Assembly: GCA_964491875.1 (NCBI GenBank)
Contig: CAZBIC010000020.1
Span: 1 to 64,000 of the forward strand
Reading direction: 5' to 3'
Length of the DNA: 64,000 nt
Source: JADJPG01 sp964491875
GTDB lineage: Bacteria > Verrucomicrobiota > Verrucomicrobiia > Limisphaerales > JADJPG01
Shown: in pieces, positions 8,629 to 17,772 of the stretch
Layout: the number at the start of each line of letters is the position of its first letter
Position numbering within the stretch: the stretch's first letter is position 1
The notes under the pieces: generated by a model
The model's database searches: none
Seen by the model: only the letters and a program-made list of their open reading frames with translations
Told to the model about the DNA's origin: nothing
Position numbers and translations under genes: made by a program

Positions 8629-10971
8629 ATGTTGATGGCCTGCTTGAGATCTGTCTGGAGACTGATGGCGCCTTGCGAAAACTCGTTATTCCGCGGCGCG
8701 CTGACTCTGGCGGCTTTCGTGATGCCGCTGGCGCTCGCGGCACAAACGATCGTTCCGGCGGGTTCGACATGGCGGTATCTCGTGGACGGATCAGACCAGG
8801 GCACGAACTGGCGCGGAGCCGCGTTCGACGACGTCAACTGGCCTGTGGGTTCTGCACCACTGGGGTTCGGTGAAGATAACCTGGCCACGGTGATGACGTC
8901 CGGCGGCGGACCGACCACGACCTACTTTCGCTTGAAGTTCACCGTCGCCGACTGGCGGGCGTTACGGACGCTGACCATGCGAGTGCGTCTCGACGACGGT
9001 GTGATCGTGTATCTCAACAACCGCGTGATCGGGCGCGTAAACCTGCCTTCTTCAGGCGTAACGAACCTTACCCCTGCCGACGCGACCGTCTCAGGCGATG
9101 ACGAGTCCAGGTGGTGGCAGTTCGGCGCGCCTCCCTCGTATCTTATCAACGGAACCAACGTGCTCGCAGTGGAGCTGCATCAATCCGTCAGTGGTTGGCG
9201 GGATAGTGTTTTTGACCTGGCGTTGCTCGCCAATATCCCTCCCAGCGCACCATCGGTGGAGCTGACCCTGCCCGAAGATGGCTCAACTCTTCCCGCCGGA
9301 CCAGTGGCGATGCGGGCCAGCGCCAGCGATCCGGATGGGCACGTCAACCGCGTCGAGTTCTACACGGATGGGGTGCTGGTCGGCACGGACTCGAGTGAAC
9401 CATTCGAATTCAACTGGCTGAATGCACCGCAGGGCCGGCATTTGTTGCGGGTGGAAGCGATCGACAACTCCGGCTGGCGCCGGGAATCCGCGACCTCACA
9501 TGTCCAGGTGGGACCAGTTCCGACGGATCGATTGTTGCGCGGGCCTTACCTGCAATCAGGCTCGTCCACGAGCATAGTAATCCGCTGGCGCACGGACTGG
9601 TTTACCCCCGGGCGGGTTTACTACGGAACGGATCCGAACGACCTCGACTGGCTCGCGCAAGACACGGGATTGGAAACGGAACACGCCGTACGAATCACCG
9701 GTCTGCGTCCGAACACACGTTACTACTATGAAATCTCGACAGCGACCCAGCGGCTGGCCGGCGGCGAAGACTATTGGTTCACCACCGCGCCGACCAACGC
9801 GCAACGCACGCGAGTGTGGGCAATTGGCGATTCCGGCACGGCAAATCTGAATCAAGCCCGGGTGCGCGATGCCTTTCGCAATTACGCCGGCGAAGCGCTC
9901 GCCAACGTCTGGCTCATGCTCGGCGATAACGCGTATGAATGCGGCACCGATGACCAATACCAACGCGCCGTGTTTGAGGTATATCCCGAGATCCTGCAGC
10001 GCGTGGTCCTCTGGCCGACGATCGGAAATCACGACGCTGGCTGCTACGACAACGGAGAGTTTCCCTACCTCGACATCTTCCACCTGCCCGCGCGCGGTGA
10101 AGCGGGCGGCACCGCTTCCGGAACAGAGCGTTACTATTCGTTCGACCACGGCAACATTCACTTTGTCTGCCTCGATTCCCAAACGTCATCTCGCCTCGCC
10201 GATTCTCCGATGCTCACCTGGCTGGAACAGGATCTCGCGGCAACGGAGAAGGACTGGATCATCGCTTATTGGCATCATCCACCGTACTCGTTCGGCACTC
10301 ATGATTCCGACGTCGAACGCGAACTAATCGAGATGCGGCAACAGATCGTGCCCGTGCTGGAGAGCTATGGCGTGGATCTGGTGTTGAGCGGACACAGCCA
10401 CAACTACGAGCGATCGTATCTCTTGAACGGGCACTACGGTTTCAGCACTGACCTCAATCCGGCAAATATTCTCAACGACGGCTTCGGAAGACCTGATAGC
10501 GGCGGTGCGTACGAGAAGCCAGCAGGGGGCATCGGTGCGGGCCGTGGAACGGTCTACGTCGTCTGCGGTTGCTCCGGTGAAGGCGGTGAACACAATCCAC
10601 GGCTCCATCCCGCGATGCGTCTGGCGCAGGGCGGCTTCGGCTCAATGGTTCTCGATATCGACGGGCTTCGGCTCGACGCAAAGTTCCTGACCGACACCGG
10701 GGATATGGCGGACTGGTTCTCGATTGTGAAAGGGGCGCCGGACGCCTCAACCCACCCTACCCTGACCATCCGCGGCGAGGGCAATCGGGTTTCCTTGGAA
10801 TGGCCAACATCACTCCGGTCGTACCGAATCGAATCTGCCGCCGGTGTAGAGCCGTGGCATTCGTGGCGCACGCTGACCGTTCCGGTGACTCGCTCGGGGC
10901 GGCGGAACGCAGCGTCAGTGGAAGTGAACGGGAGCAATGAAGTCTTTCGACTGAAAGCAAACCTGCCGTGA
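8629..10971 (+). CDS. Secreted purple acid phosphatase-like metallophosphoesterase
   Basis: 780 residues with a signal peptide near residue 38 (PLALAAQT). Domain order: a beta domain (about 40-200, WRYLVDGSDQGTNW), a bacterial Ig-like domain (about 205-295), a purple-acid-phosphatase fibronectin domain (about 300-385, LLRGPYLQ to NTRYYYEI), then a calcineurin-like catalytic domain (about 395-690). The metal ligand motifs are all present: GDSG near 400, GDNAY near 431, GNHD near 466, WHHPP near 548 and GHSHNYER near 588. The last 60 residues carry the RSYRIES...W...EVFRLK module shared with other secreted proteins here. It probably releases phosphate from organic phosphates outside the cytoplasm. 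Likely substrates are phosphomonoesters; nucleotides are possible. Confidence 0.88.
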   Translation: MLMACLRSVWRLMAPCENSLFRGALTLAAFVMPLALAAQTIVPAGSTWRYLVDGSDQGTNWRGAAFDDVNWPVGSAPLGFGEDNLATVMTSGGGPTTTYFRLKFTVADWRALRTLTMRVRLDDGVIVYLNNRVIGRVNLPSSGVTNLTPADATVSGDDESRWWQFGAPPSYLINGTNVLAVELHQSVSGWRDSVFDLALLANIPPSAPSVELTLPEDGSTLPAGPVAMRASASDPDGHVNRVEFYTDGVLVGTDSSEPFEFNWLNAPQGRHLLRVEAIDNSGWRRESATSHVQVGPVPTDRLLRGPYLQSGSSTSIVIRWRTDWFTPGRVYYGTDPNDLDWLAQDTGLETEHAVRITGLRPNTRYYYEISTATQRLAGGEDYWFTTAPTNAQRTRVWAIGDSGTANLNQARVRDAFRNYAGEALANVWLMLGDNAYECGTDDQYQRAVFEVYPEILQRVVLWPTIGNHDAGCYDNGEFPYLDIFHLPARGEAGGTASGTERYYSFDHGNIHFVCLDSQTSSRLADSPMLTWLEQDLAATEKDWIIAYWHHPPYSFGTHDSDVERELIEMRQQIVPVLESYGVDLVLSGHSHNYERSYLLNGHYGFSTDLNPANILNDGFGRPDSGGAYEKPAGGIGAGRGTVYVVCGCSGEGGEHNPRLHPAMRLAQGGFGSMVLDIDGLRLDAKFLTDTGDMADWFSIVKGAPDASTHPTLTIRGEGNRVSLEWPTSLRSYRIESAAGVEPWHSWRTLTVPVTRSGRRNAASVEVNGSNEVFRLKANLP

Positions 10972-11026
10972 TGAAGCGGAACGTGGAATTAATGGCGCGA
11001 GCTCAAGTCAGAGTTCTAAGCACGGT

Positions 11027-12583
11027 TTAGGCAGATCGACACTCCAGCTCGACCACGCTCACGGAGCGCGCGGGGAATCGCCACTTGAGCACGTCAGCCT
11101 TCGCCAGCGTGTGTTCGTGCGGCTTGAAGACGTCGGGATTGATGGGGCTGATCTCCTGGCGCGGATTCTCGGGGGCGATTTCCAGCACGCGTCCGCCGGT
11201 GACGACGAAGCCATCGACGGCGAAGCTGGCTTCCGTCGCGCCGGAGTAGTTCATGTTGCCGACGTGGAGGAACAGCTTGTTGCCTTCGCGGCTTGCGGCG
11301 ATGTCGAGATTCGATGGCGCGGACTTCACAGCGACGCCCTGCGTGCCGTTGTGCCGCTTGAACAAACGCATCACCGCGCCCACGGGCAGGAGGTAACTCA
11401 CGCCGGACGGGACTTGATGAATGAGTGCGTTGGTCGTCCAGCGGTTACCGTTGAAGTCAGCGGCGGTGGAAATCTTCACTGTCGCGCCGTGCCGTTGGTA
11501 GAGGTTCATCACCCGCGCGTGGTAAACGCCGGTGAGCCATTCGGTGAGGATCGAGTTCGAGTTGTGCGGCTGGAGACTGAGATGCCCCTCGGTGATGGCG
11601 ATGGGATGCTTTGAGCCGCGCTTGGCCAACGCCTCCTCCACGCCGAGCAGCTTCGTCTCGATGCGCGTGCCGATGAGTTCCATCAACTCCTTCCACGCGC
11701 GTTCGGGCTCGGCTTGATAGCGGTTCCCGCGCAGCACCGTGTCACGACCGATGGGCGACTGGCCCATCATATGGACGGCCACGTAATCGATGTGTTCGCC
11801 CGCGCGGTCCACGAGATCGCCCGCCCAGCCGCTGTCGCCCCAGCCGAGGAGTTTCAGTGAACGGTCCCGCCCACGCATCGCCTTCGCGAACTCGATGGTG
11901 GTGGCGATGGCTTCGTCCTTCTTGAACACTTCGTTGCCGTAGCTGGTCTCGTTGCCGAGTTGCCAATACTTGAGATTGAACGGAGCAGCCGAGCCATTCG
12001 CCTTGCGCTCAGCGTGGTCGGGGTCGTTCGTGTAGCTCACCCAATCCGCCGCTTCCTTCGCGTCGCCAGTGCGGTTGCCCTCGCGAGCCGTGGCATAACG
12101 TTTCTCGCCGTCGCCGAGAAAGTTCACGCAATACATCGGCTCAGAGTTCACGCGGCGGCAGAAGTCCACGAACTCATGCGTGCCCGCGCGATGCGGCTCC
12201 AACCCGCCCCAGACGTAGTTGCGATAGAGCGGACGCTTCGCCGCTGGCCCGATGCCCTCGCGCCATTTGTAGTAACGGCTGAGCAATCCGCCGAAGCGCA
12301 TCATGCCCGGCGCGAGATCGCGCGTGGTGTCCACGAAATCCTTCCGCCAGTCATCGCGCTCGTAATCCCACGCCGCCTCAACCGATGAATCGGTGATGCC
12401 GAGCGGCTCCATGAACTGCATGTAGAGATGCGGCGAGGTGTCGAAGAGCGGGTTTGGGTCGATGAGGACGGCACCACCCGAACTGGCGGCCTGTGCGGCC
12501 TGAGCCTTCGCCATGTTGAGACGTGTTGCCGCCGCGCCTGCTGCCAAGACAACTGAGTTGCGTAGAAAGGTGCGCCGTTTCAT
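11027..12583 (-). CDS. Tat-exported alpha-L-arabinofuranosidase-like glycosidase (GH51-like)
   Basis: 518 residues from the ATG that opens a twin-arginine signal (MKRRTFLRNSVV, then an Ala-rich core ending AKAQA). A longer reading frame up to 12781 would run into the REP repeats and is not credible. The catalytic barrel shows QLGNETSYGNE, whose Glu (about 212) fits the acid/base of clan GH-A arabinofuranosidases, and PIAITEGH, whose Glu (about 332) fits the nucleophile. A C-terminal beta domain follows. It would remove arabinose from plant or bacterial polysaccharides in the periplasm or outside. Other clan GH-A specificities cannot be excluded. Confidence 0.8.
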   Translation of the reverse strand: MKRRTFLRNSVVLAAGAAATRLNMAKAQAAQAASSGGAVLIDPNPLFDTSPHLYMQFMEPLGITDSSVEAAWDYERDDWRKDFVDTTRDLAPGMMRFGGLLSRYYKWREGIGPAAKRPLYRNYVWGGLEPHRAGTHEFVDFCRRVNSEPMYCVNFLGDGEKRYATAREGNRTGDAKEAADWVSYTNDPDHAERKANGSAAPFNLKYWQLGNETSYGNEVFKKDEAIATTIEFAKAMRGRDRSLKLLGWGDSGWAGDLVDRAGEHIDYVAVHMMGQSPIGRDTVLRGNRYQAEPERAWKELMELIGTRIETKLLGVEEALAKRGSKHPIAITEGHLSLQPHNSNSILTEWLTGVYHARVMNLYQRHGATVKISTAADFNGNRWTTNALIHQVPSGVSYLLPVGAVMRLFKRHNGTQGVAVKSAPSNLDIAASREGNKLFLHVGNMNYSGATEASFAVDGFVVTGGRVLEIAPENPRQEISPINPDVFKPHEHTLAKADVLKWRFPARSVSVVELECRSA

Positions 12584-12667
12584 GTGAGTGGCGGCAGTTA
12601 AGCGCAAACAGGTGAGGGCGTCTCGCACAAATCCCGCCGCTCCCGCCACAGGAGACGAAGCGGCTGA

Positions 12668-12713
12668 GTCGCGTAGCGACGAAACGATGGTAGCCGTGGA
12701 CTTCAGTCCACGG
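12668..12713 (+). repeat. REP-like palindromic element, copy A
   Basis: A 46-base unit made of a small palindrome (GTCGC-GTA-GCGAC, 12668-12680), a short linker containing GATGGTAGCCGTGG, and a hairpin with a perfect 9-base stem and a two-base loop (12694-12713). An inverted relative lies at 12820-12865. Such inverted REP pairs (REPINs) are usually spread by REP-associated tyrosine transposases; none is encoded in this window. Confidence 0.8.
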
Positions 12714-12733
12714 ATTGCGAACCGATCTTCCCG

Positions 12734-12798
12734 CGTCGCGTAGCGACGCATGAACGCATTCGGCGTATCGAGGGCGTTCAACCGTCGCTACGCGACGG
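12734..12798. repeat. Two inner palindromes of the REP cluster
   Basis: CGTCGCGTAGCGACG at 12734-12748 and the same core in opposite orientation at 12782-12798 (CCGTCGC-TAC-GCGACGG). Together with the outer units they make the whole 12668-12865 segment roughly mirror-symmetric about position 12766. Confidence 0.7.
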
Positions 12799-12819
12799 GA
12801 CATTCGACGGCACCATGAA

Positions 12820-12865
12820 CCGTGGGTTGAAACCCACGGCTACCATCATGAAGTCGTTCCGCGAC
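12820..12865 (-). repeat. REP-like palindromic element, copy B (inverted)
   Basis: Read on the minus strand it aligns with copy A over 46 bases at 36 identical positions. Four of the ten differences fall in the hairpin stem and are compensatory: A-T and C-G pairs in copy A become G-C and T-A pairs in copy B, so the 9-base stem is kept. The rest of the gap 12584-12916 holds no gene that I can support. Confidence 0.8.
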
Positions 12866-12916
12866 TGGAGACCTGACTTACCACACGCCGTGTAAGTCCG
12901 TCTCCAAGACAAACGC

Positions 12917-14587
12917 TCATTGTGAGATCGGCGCCATCATCTTCCGGTTCATCAGGATCATCGCGCGGTTGTTCTCGACCGCCTTGGCGCGGAACTCCTG
13001 GAACTTTTGCAACTCCTCGGGACTGAGAAAGGAAGCCGCGCGCGTTGCCGCCCGCTCGAATGTGCCGTCCATGAGTTTGAGACCGATCTCCGCCTGCTCC
13101 TCGGAGGCGATGTTGCGAAAGTTCAACATCGGCAACGTTTGAAAATCCTCGGGCAGACCGGCGGCGGTCAGGGCCGCCCGCGTTTCCTCCTGCATCGCCT
13201 GCTTGAGTTGTTGCTTCTTCTCGGCCTTCGCTGCGGCCTCGCCAGACAAGCTCGCCTCGAACTGCGCGGCGGTGATGGTGCTGCCGAGATCCTTCGTGAA
13301 TTCCTGATACTGCGCCAGGCCATCCGGGCCGAGGAGTGTGGACATCTTCTCCTGGAACGCTTGTTCATGGGCGGAGAACATCTGATCCACTTCGCCGCGC
13401 GATCTCTTTTCGTGCAAGGTTCGCGTGATGAGATCTATGCCGTCCATGATGCCGTCCGCCAGCAGTTCATCGAACTGGCCCTTCACTTCGGGCGTCCAGT
13501 TCTGGCGCTTGGCCAGACCAGAATACAGGGTGCTCATGGCCGCCTTTTGCTGCGAACGCATCACCGTCCTCGTCTCGGGATCAGCGGTGATCTTGCTCAG
13601 CGGGCTCTTGCTGCCGAGTTCGGTCTTCTCCTGGCGCAACACACCGACCTGACCGCGCAGCTTCAAGAGTTCAGACGAATTCGTCTTCTCCTGCACCGGA
13701 GCGCTGGAGACTGACGCTGGCCGGCGTCGCGCGGCGTCGCGTTCGCTTTGCGCCTGTTGCAATTGCTCGCTCAGGGACGCGTGCTGTCGTTCCAGTTGCG
13801 CGTTCTGCTCGCGGAGCTTCGCGTTCTGTTGGAACTGATGAATGCCGACTCCGATGGCGGCGACGAGCGTGGTGGCGACAAGGGCTTTTTGCAGTGTGGT
13901 CATGGCGATGGCTTGGGTGGTGGCGGCGGCGATGGGAACAAAAGTTTCTCCGAGCAAGACAGCAGCGGTGGAAATGGTGATGGCCAGACCGGCGGGCGCG
14001 GCTTGCACGGCGTTCGCGGAGATGACGGCGGCGAGTCCGCTCGTACTAGCACTGACTCCGTGCTGGGCGAAGAATTCGCGCAGGCGCTCCACGGCGCGAT
14101 TCACGCGCTTGCGCGCCGCGTCGTCCGTGGTGCCGAGGGTTTCACCTACCTCACGCAGGCTTTTGTTTTCAAAGTAACGCAACAGAACGGCGGTGCGGTC
14201 GGTGTCATCGAGCGCGTGCATCGCCTCGTCGAGGAGCGGTTCGATCTGCGTCCAGTCATCGGCGGTGGCGTTCATGGCGTTCATCTCCGAGGCGATTTGT
14301 TCGCGCAACTGGCGGCGGGACTCGCGGCGCACCACGTCAATCGCCGTCCGGCGCGTGATTTGATACAACCAGGCCGTGAGGATGGTTTCGGACTTCAACC
14401 CGCCAGCCTGACGCGCCAAATCGGCAAAGACGGATTGAGCGACCTCCTCGGCCAGTTGCGGTGAGCGGACCTGACGCAACGCGGCGCAATAGACGATATT
14501 CAGATGCCGCTGCACGATCGTGGCGAAGGCATCCTGCGACTGGTCGCGGGTGAAGGCGCGGAGCAAATCCAAATCGGTTGCACTCAT
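12917..14587 (-). CDS. ECF-type sigma factor with membrane-anchored C-terminal extension
   Basis: 556 residues from the ATG preceded by GGTGAGA. Residues about 10-85 form sigma region 2 (AFATIVQRHLNIVYCAAL, EEVAQSVFADLA, TAWLYQITRRTAID). Residues about 115-172 form region 4 (DRTAVLLRYFENKSLREVGETLG, DAARKRVNRAVERL). These recruit RNA polymerase to promoters. Unlike ordinary ECF factors of about 190 residues, it continues with an Ala-rich hydrophobic stretch, one strong membrane segment (about 234-253, KALVATTLVAAIGVG), a coiled coil (about 258-328) and a helical domain (about 340-555) ending in LSPEELQKFQEF, which recalls Spy/CpxP-type periplasmic proteins. No separate anti-sigma gene is adjacent. 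The extension may hold the sigma factor at the membrane and respond to an envelope signal; that is inference. Confidence 0.88.
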   Translation of the reverse strand: MSATDLDLLRAFTRDQSQDAFATIVQRHLNIVYCAALRQVRSPQLAEEVAQSVFADLARQAGGLKSETILTAWLYQITRRTAIDVVRRESRRQLREQIASEMNAMNATADDWTQIEPLLDEAMHALDDTDRTAVLLRYFENKSLREVGETLGTTDDAARKRVNRAVERLREFFAQHGVSASTSGLAAVISANAVQAAPAGLAITISTAAVLLGETFVPIAAATTQAIAMTTLQKALVATTLVAAIGVGIHQFQQNAKLREQNAQLERQHASLSEQLQQAQSERDAARRRPASVSSAPVQEKTNSSELLKLRGQVGVLRQEKTELGSKSPLSKITADPETRTVMRSQQKAAMSTLYSGLAKRQNWTPEVKGQFDELLADGIMDGIDLITRTLHEKRSRGEVDQMFSAHEQAFQEKMSTLLGPDGLAQYQEFTKDLGSTITAAQFEASLSGEAAAKAEKKQQLKQAMQEETRAALTAAGLPEDFQTLPMLNFRNIASEEQAEIGLKLMDGTFERAATRAASFLSPEELQKFQEFRAKAVENNRAMILMNRKMMAPISQ

Positions 14588-14856
14588 TCTCACCAACATA
14601 TCGCCACGGACATTCGCGATCGGACAAGATTCTTTCAGGGGTGAATTTGCCTATCAGACCGCGTCGGATTCCATCCGGCGATTTGGCAGCCAGATTAAGG
14701 TGCGCAATCCCTGGGTGACGGAGATAACGGCGCGATGGCATTCGCCGTGCGCTGATGAGGGTTTGTGCGAAGACGTGAGATGGATCAGGCGCGACACCAG
14801 AATACCTGTCGGCGCAAGGATGGTTCCTAGAAACTGGGCCGCAGGCGAACGGCCTT

Positions 14857-16260
14857 CTACGGCGAGGTCTTCTTCTGTTCCGCCGCAGCCGCGAGGCGTT
14901 GCTCGTGGAACTTCTTCCATTCGTCGCCGAGTTCCTGGACGGTCTTGCCGGTGACTTCCTTCCACAACTCCTCGCGGTATTTGGCGGCGCGTCCGGCGGC
15001 GTTGAGTTTCACCACGATGTTCGTGTCGTACTTCGTGGCGACCCAGTTGAGGAAGTTCCCGCTGATGCGATAGCTCCCGTCATACTTGGCGCGGGAAAGA
15101 TTGCGCGCGGTGATCTCCGCGCCCTTGGTCTGAGGCTCGTAGAGATACCAGCGGATGTAATCGGGAATGCCTTCCACCAGCCAGCCGGGCATGCGCGTGG
15201 CATTCGGATCGTCGCGGCGCACACGCCCGTAGTTCTGCACGACGTGGACCATCTCATGCACCACGGAGCCCAGCGCCTCGCGCTTCAGCTCCTTGCGGAA
15301 CCAGCCGGCGTTGCAATTGATGAATCCGCCGCCCGCCGAAGCCGGCGTACCGCCCATGTCATTGCGGAAACGGATGGTGACATTCGTGCGCGCCTTGAAG
15401 TCCTCGCTTGGCAACAGCGCGACGAGCTTGGGATACCATTCCTGAACGACAGGTCGCAGCTCCTTGTCCGCCCACTCGGTCAGGTCCGGAGCGGCGGTGG
15501 TGTCCATGATGAAGTGATACTTGCCAGCGTCAGCTGTGAACGTCTTGGTAATGGGCTTGGTTTCCTCGCTCGTTGCCGCAATGGCCGGCGAACGCGGATC
15601 AATGACGTCGATCTCGCTAAAGAACGTGTTGCCGAACGCGTCGTCGGATTCGGTCCGCGCAATGTCGAAGAGCAGATACCGATACGAGCCGATGGTGCCC
15701 GCTGAATCAGCGATGCTCGCGCCGTGCTGCCCGCCGCCTGAACCGTCCTTCGGCCGCGTATCGACCTTCGCGATCAGTCTCCATCCGCAGGATTCCGGGT
15801 CAGCGTCTCGTTTCGGCCCGGCTTTGAAACCCGCAGCGCCGCCGTCGCTGCCATACAGCTTGTAAACCTGTGGTCCGCGCGAGCCGCCGTGCCAAGAGTA
15901 GGTGTTGACCTGCTGGATGGCGATGCTGCTGCCCAGATCGATCTGGATACGCCCGCCGTCCGTCCCGGCGCGGAGAAAGAAATTCTCCGTCGGCTGATCT
16001 TCCTCGCGCGGCAGTCGCCCGTTGTTGAGAGCAGACAACTCGCCGCCATTGCCGTCACGCTGTCCGTCCACAAGTGTGAGCTTGGCTTTCTCCGCCGCAT
16101 CACCTTTCGCTGGAGCCGGCACGTTCTTGAAGGCAAACGCGGTAGATGCGGCACTACCGCCGATTCGTTCAGTTACCACCTGGATCTCGCCGTGGCAGAT
16201 GGAAGACAAAATCGAGAAGGCGGCGAGAGCCGTGAAAGGAATCTTTGGGTTCATACGCAT
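14857..16260 (-). CDS. Secreted metallopeptidase of the plant basic secretory protein type
   Basis: 467 residues with a signal peptide (ALAAFSILSSICHG). The N-terminal half (about 25-220) resembles a discoidin/F5-8C-like beta domain (GRIQIDLGSSIAIQQVNTYS, YRYLLFDI, FFSEIDVID). The C-terminal half contains HEMVH at 335-339 and GWLVEGIPDYIRWY at about 359-372. This HExxH plus downstream Glu/Asp arrangement is typical of the basic secretory protein (BSP) peptidase family. It probably acts outside the cytoplasm, with the N-terminal domain binding a carbohydrate or surface. It diverges from the M48 peptidase gene. The target protein is unknown. Confidence 0.82.
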   Translation of the reverse strand: MRMNPKIPFTALAAFSILSSICHGEIQVVTERIGGSAASTAFAFKNVPAPAKGDAAEKAKLTLVDGQRDGNGGELSALNNGRLPREEDQPTENFFLRAGTDGGRIQIDLGSSIAIQQVNTYSWHGGSRGPQVYKLYGSDGGAAGFKAGPKRDADPESCGWRLIAKVDTRPKDGSGGGQHGASIADSAGTIGSYRYLLFDIARTESDDAFGNTFFSEIDVIDPRSPAIAATSEETKPITKTFTADAGKYHFIMDTTAAPDLTEWADKELRPVVQEWYPKLVALLPSEDFKARTNVTIRFRNDMGGTPASAGGGFINCNAGWFRKELKREALGSVVHEMVHVVQNYGRVRRDDPNATRMPGWLVEGIPDYIRWYLYEPQTKGAEITARNLSRAKYDGSYRISGNFLNWVATKYDTNIVVKLNAAGRAAKYREELWKEVTGKTVQELGDEWKKFHEQRLAAAAEQKKTSP

Positions 16261-16438
16261 TAAGTATCTTAAATGACAAGCGGAGGCTCGGTCAGGTTTC
16301 CCGGGATGTTTGGCACCGAGCGTCCTGAAACGATGAGGTTCTTACCATCAGAATGGAATACTCCACTGATTGACCGTAACGGACAATGGCTGAGTGCCTC
16401 TGCCCCCGCTGTTGCCCGGCCTAGTTCTTTCGCGTTGA

Positions 16439-17596
16439 ATGCGGCCCGTGAATTTAACAGATGTAAAATGCCGCGGGACGGCCATGCGGCAAGATGCGGG
16501 CGGGCAGATGATTTCGGGAATGCTCGCCGTGAGCGCCGGCAAGATGCGGTTTGATGGCACCGAGGTTTCAGTCGAACTGCCGATGGACGGGCTGCAACTT
16601 CGCGCCGGCGGTCACAACGACGAACAGCTCTTCTTCGAACACGTCACCCAACCGGCCTGGATTCTGACCACCTCTGATCACGCCATCCTCGTGCCGCTGG
16701 CTGAGGTCGCTGATTCGGTGTTGCAGGAACGCATCCGCGCCGTCACGCGCCGCAAGTCGTCGGTCGCCTCGCGCTTGATGATCGCGATAGCAGTGGTGCT
16801 GTTGCTCGTGGTCGGCAGCGTGGCGTTGTTGTTCTCGCAGAAATCCCGGCTCGCGCGCATGGCAGCCGGCCATGTGCCGCTGTCGGTCGAAGAACAATTC
16901 GGAGACGCCGTGTTCAAAAGCATGGAGCAGGGAATGAAGATCACCACGGACCCGCGCTGGACGGCGCAGATGGATCCGGTCATGGAGCGATTGCTCCAGG
17001 TTGCCACCAACTCCGGCTACAAATTTCGATTGCACATCGCGGAGTCGGACGAGCTGAACGCGTTCGCCATTCCGGGCGGGCACATGGTGGTTTACACCGG
17101 CTTGCTGAAGGCCGTGAAACGTCCCGAGGAACTCGCCGGCGTGCTGGCTCACGAGATGGCGCACGTCACGCAACGGCACAGCCTGCGCAACATGATCGAA
17201 GCGCTTGGCCTGAGCCTGACGGTGCAAACGATCTTTGGCGACGCGAGCGGACTCGTGGCGCTGGCCAGCGAAGGATCGGAAACGCTCCTGCGCCAGAAGT
17301 TCTCGCGCGACACCGAGCGCGAAGCCGATGACGCCGGCTGGGAACTGCTCGTCTCCGCGAACATCGATCCGCGCGGGATGATCGATTTCTTCCGCACCAT
17401 GCAGACCGAGTTGGCGAAGAACGCCTCGACCGCCGCCACCGACAGCGGATTGAGCTTTCTCAGCACACACCCCGCCACCGCCGAACGCATCGAACGTCTC
17501 GAAGCCAAGTGGAAGGCTCTCCCCGCCAAGACGGGTCTCACGGCACTCCCGATTTCAAAGCCGACGGCCCCCTTGGAGAAGCCTTCGGTGCCGTAG
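16439..17596 (+). CDS. M48 family zinc metallopeptidase with N-terminal cytosolic-type domain
   Basis: 385 residues. Residues about 25-90 form a small beta domain of unknown role, followed by a membrane segment (about 112-133, MIAIAVVLLLVVGSVALL). The peptidase domain contains the zinc motif HEMAH at 238-242 and the third-ligand region READDAGW near 292, and ends with the STHPATAERIERL motif typical of M48/BepA-type peptidases. Such enzymes degrade or assemble envelope proteins, here with the catalytic domain probably on the periplasmic side. The ATG at 16439 is used because the reading frame and the N-terminal domain begin there. Confidence 0.9.
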   Translation: MRPVNLTDVKCRGTAMRQDAGGQMISGMLAVSAGKMRFDGTEVSVELPMDGLQLRAGGHNDEQLFFEHVTQPAWILTTSDHAILVPLAEVADSVLQERIRAVTRRKSSVASRLMIAIAVVLLLVVGSVALLFSQKSRLARMAAGHVPLSVEEQFGDAVFKSMEQGMKITTDPRWTAQMDPVMERLLQVATNSGYKFRLHIAESDELNAFAIPGGHMVVYTGLLKAVKRPEELAGVLAHEMAHVTQRHSLRNMIEALGLSLTVQTIFGDASGLVALASEGSETLLRQKFSRDTEREADDAGWELLVSANIDPRGMIDFFRTMQTELAKNASTAATDSGLSFLSTHPATAERIERLEAKWKALPAKTGLTALPISKPTAPLEKPSVP

Positions 17597-17650
17597 CACG
17601 CGTCTTCCATCAAGGGCCGGTTTACTCACCCATTTTGTCGGAAGGGAGGC

Positions 17651-17679
17651 TTGACGCATGGGTGACGCTTTCCTACCTT
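17651..17679 (+). promoter_or_regulatory. Candidate sigma-70 promoter for tig
   Basis: TTGACG (17651-17656), a 17-base spacer and TACCTT (17674-17679). The -35 box is good and the -10 box only half-matches consensus. It would give a leader of roughly 85 bases before the trigger factor start. Confidence 0.4.
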
Positions 17680-17772
17680 TGCCCGCTCGCTTCCGCGAAA
17701 TTGAACCCCATTCGATCTGGGCGCGGCAGCGTCTCTGGACTTGTTGTTGAACCCTGACGGAAAGGTTTGCCT

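Noticed and set aside
12584..12781. N-terminal extension of the glycosidase frame to 12781
   Set aside because: It would place the start inside the REP repeats and bury the twin-arginine signal at residue 67. The ATG at 12583 gives a proper Tat signal.
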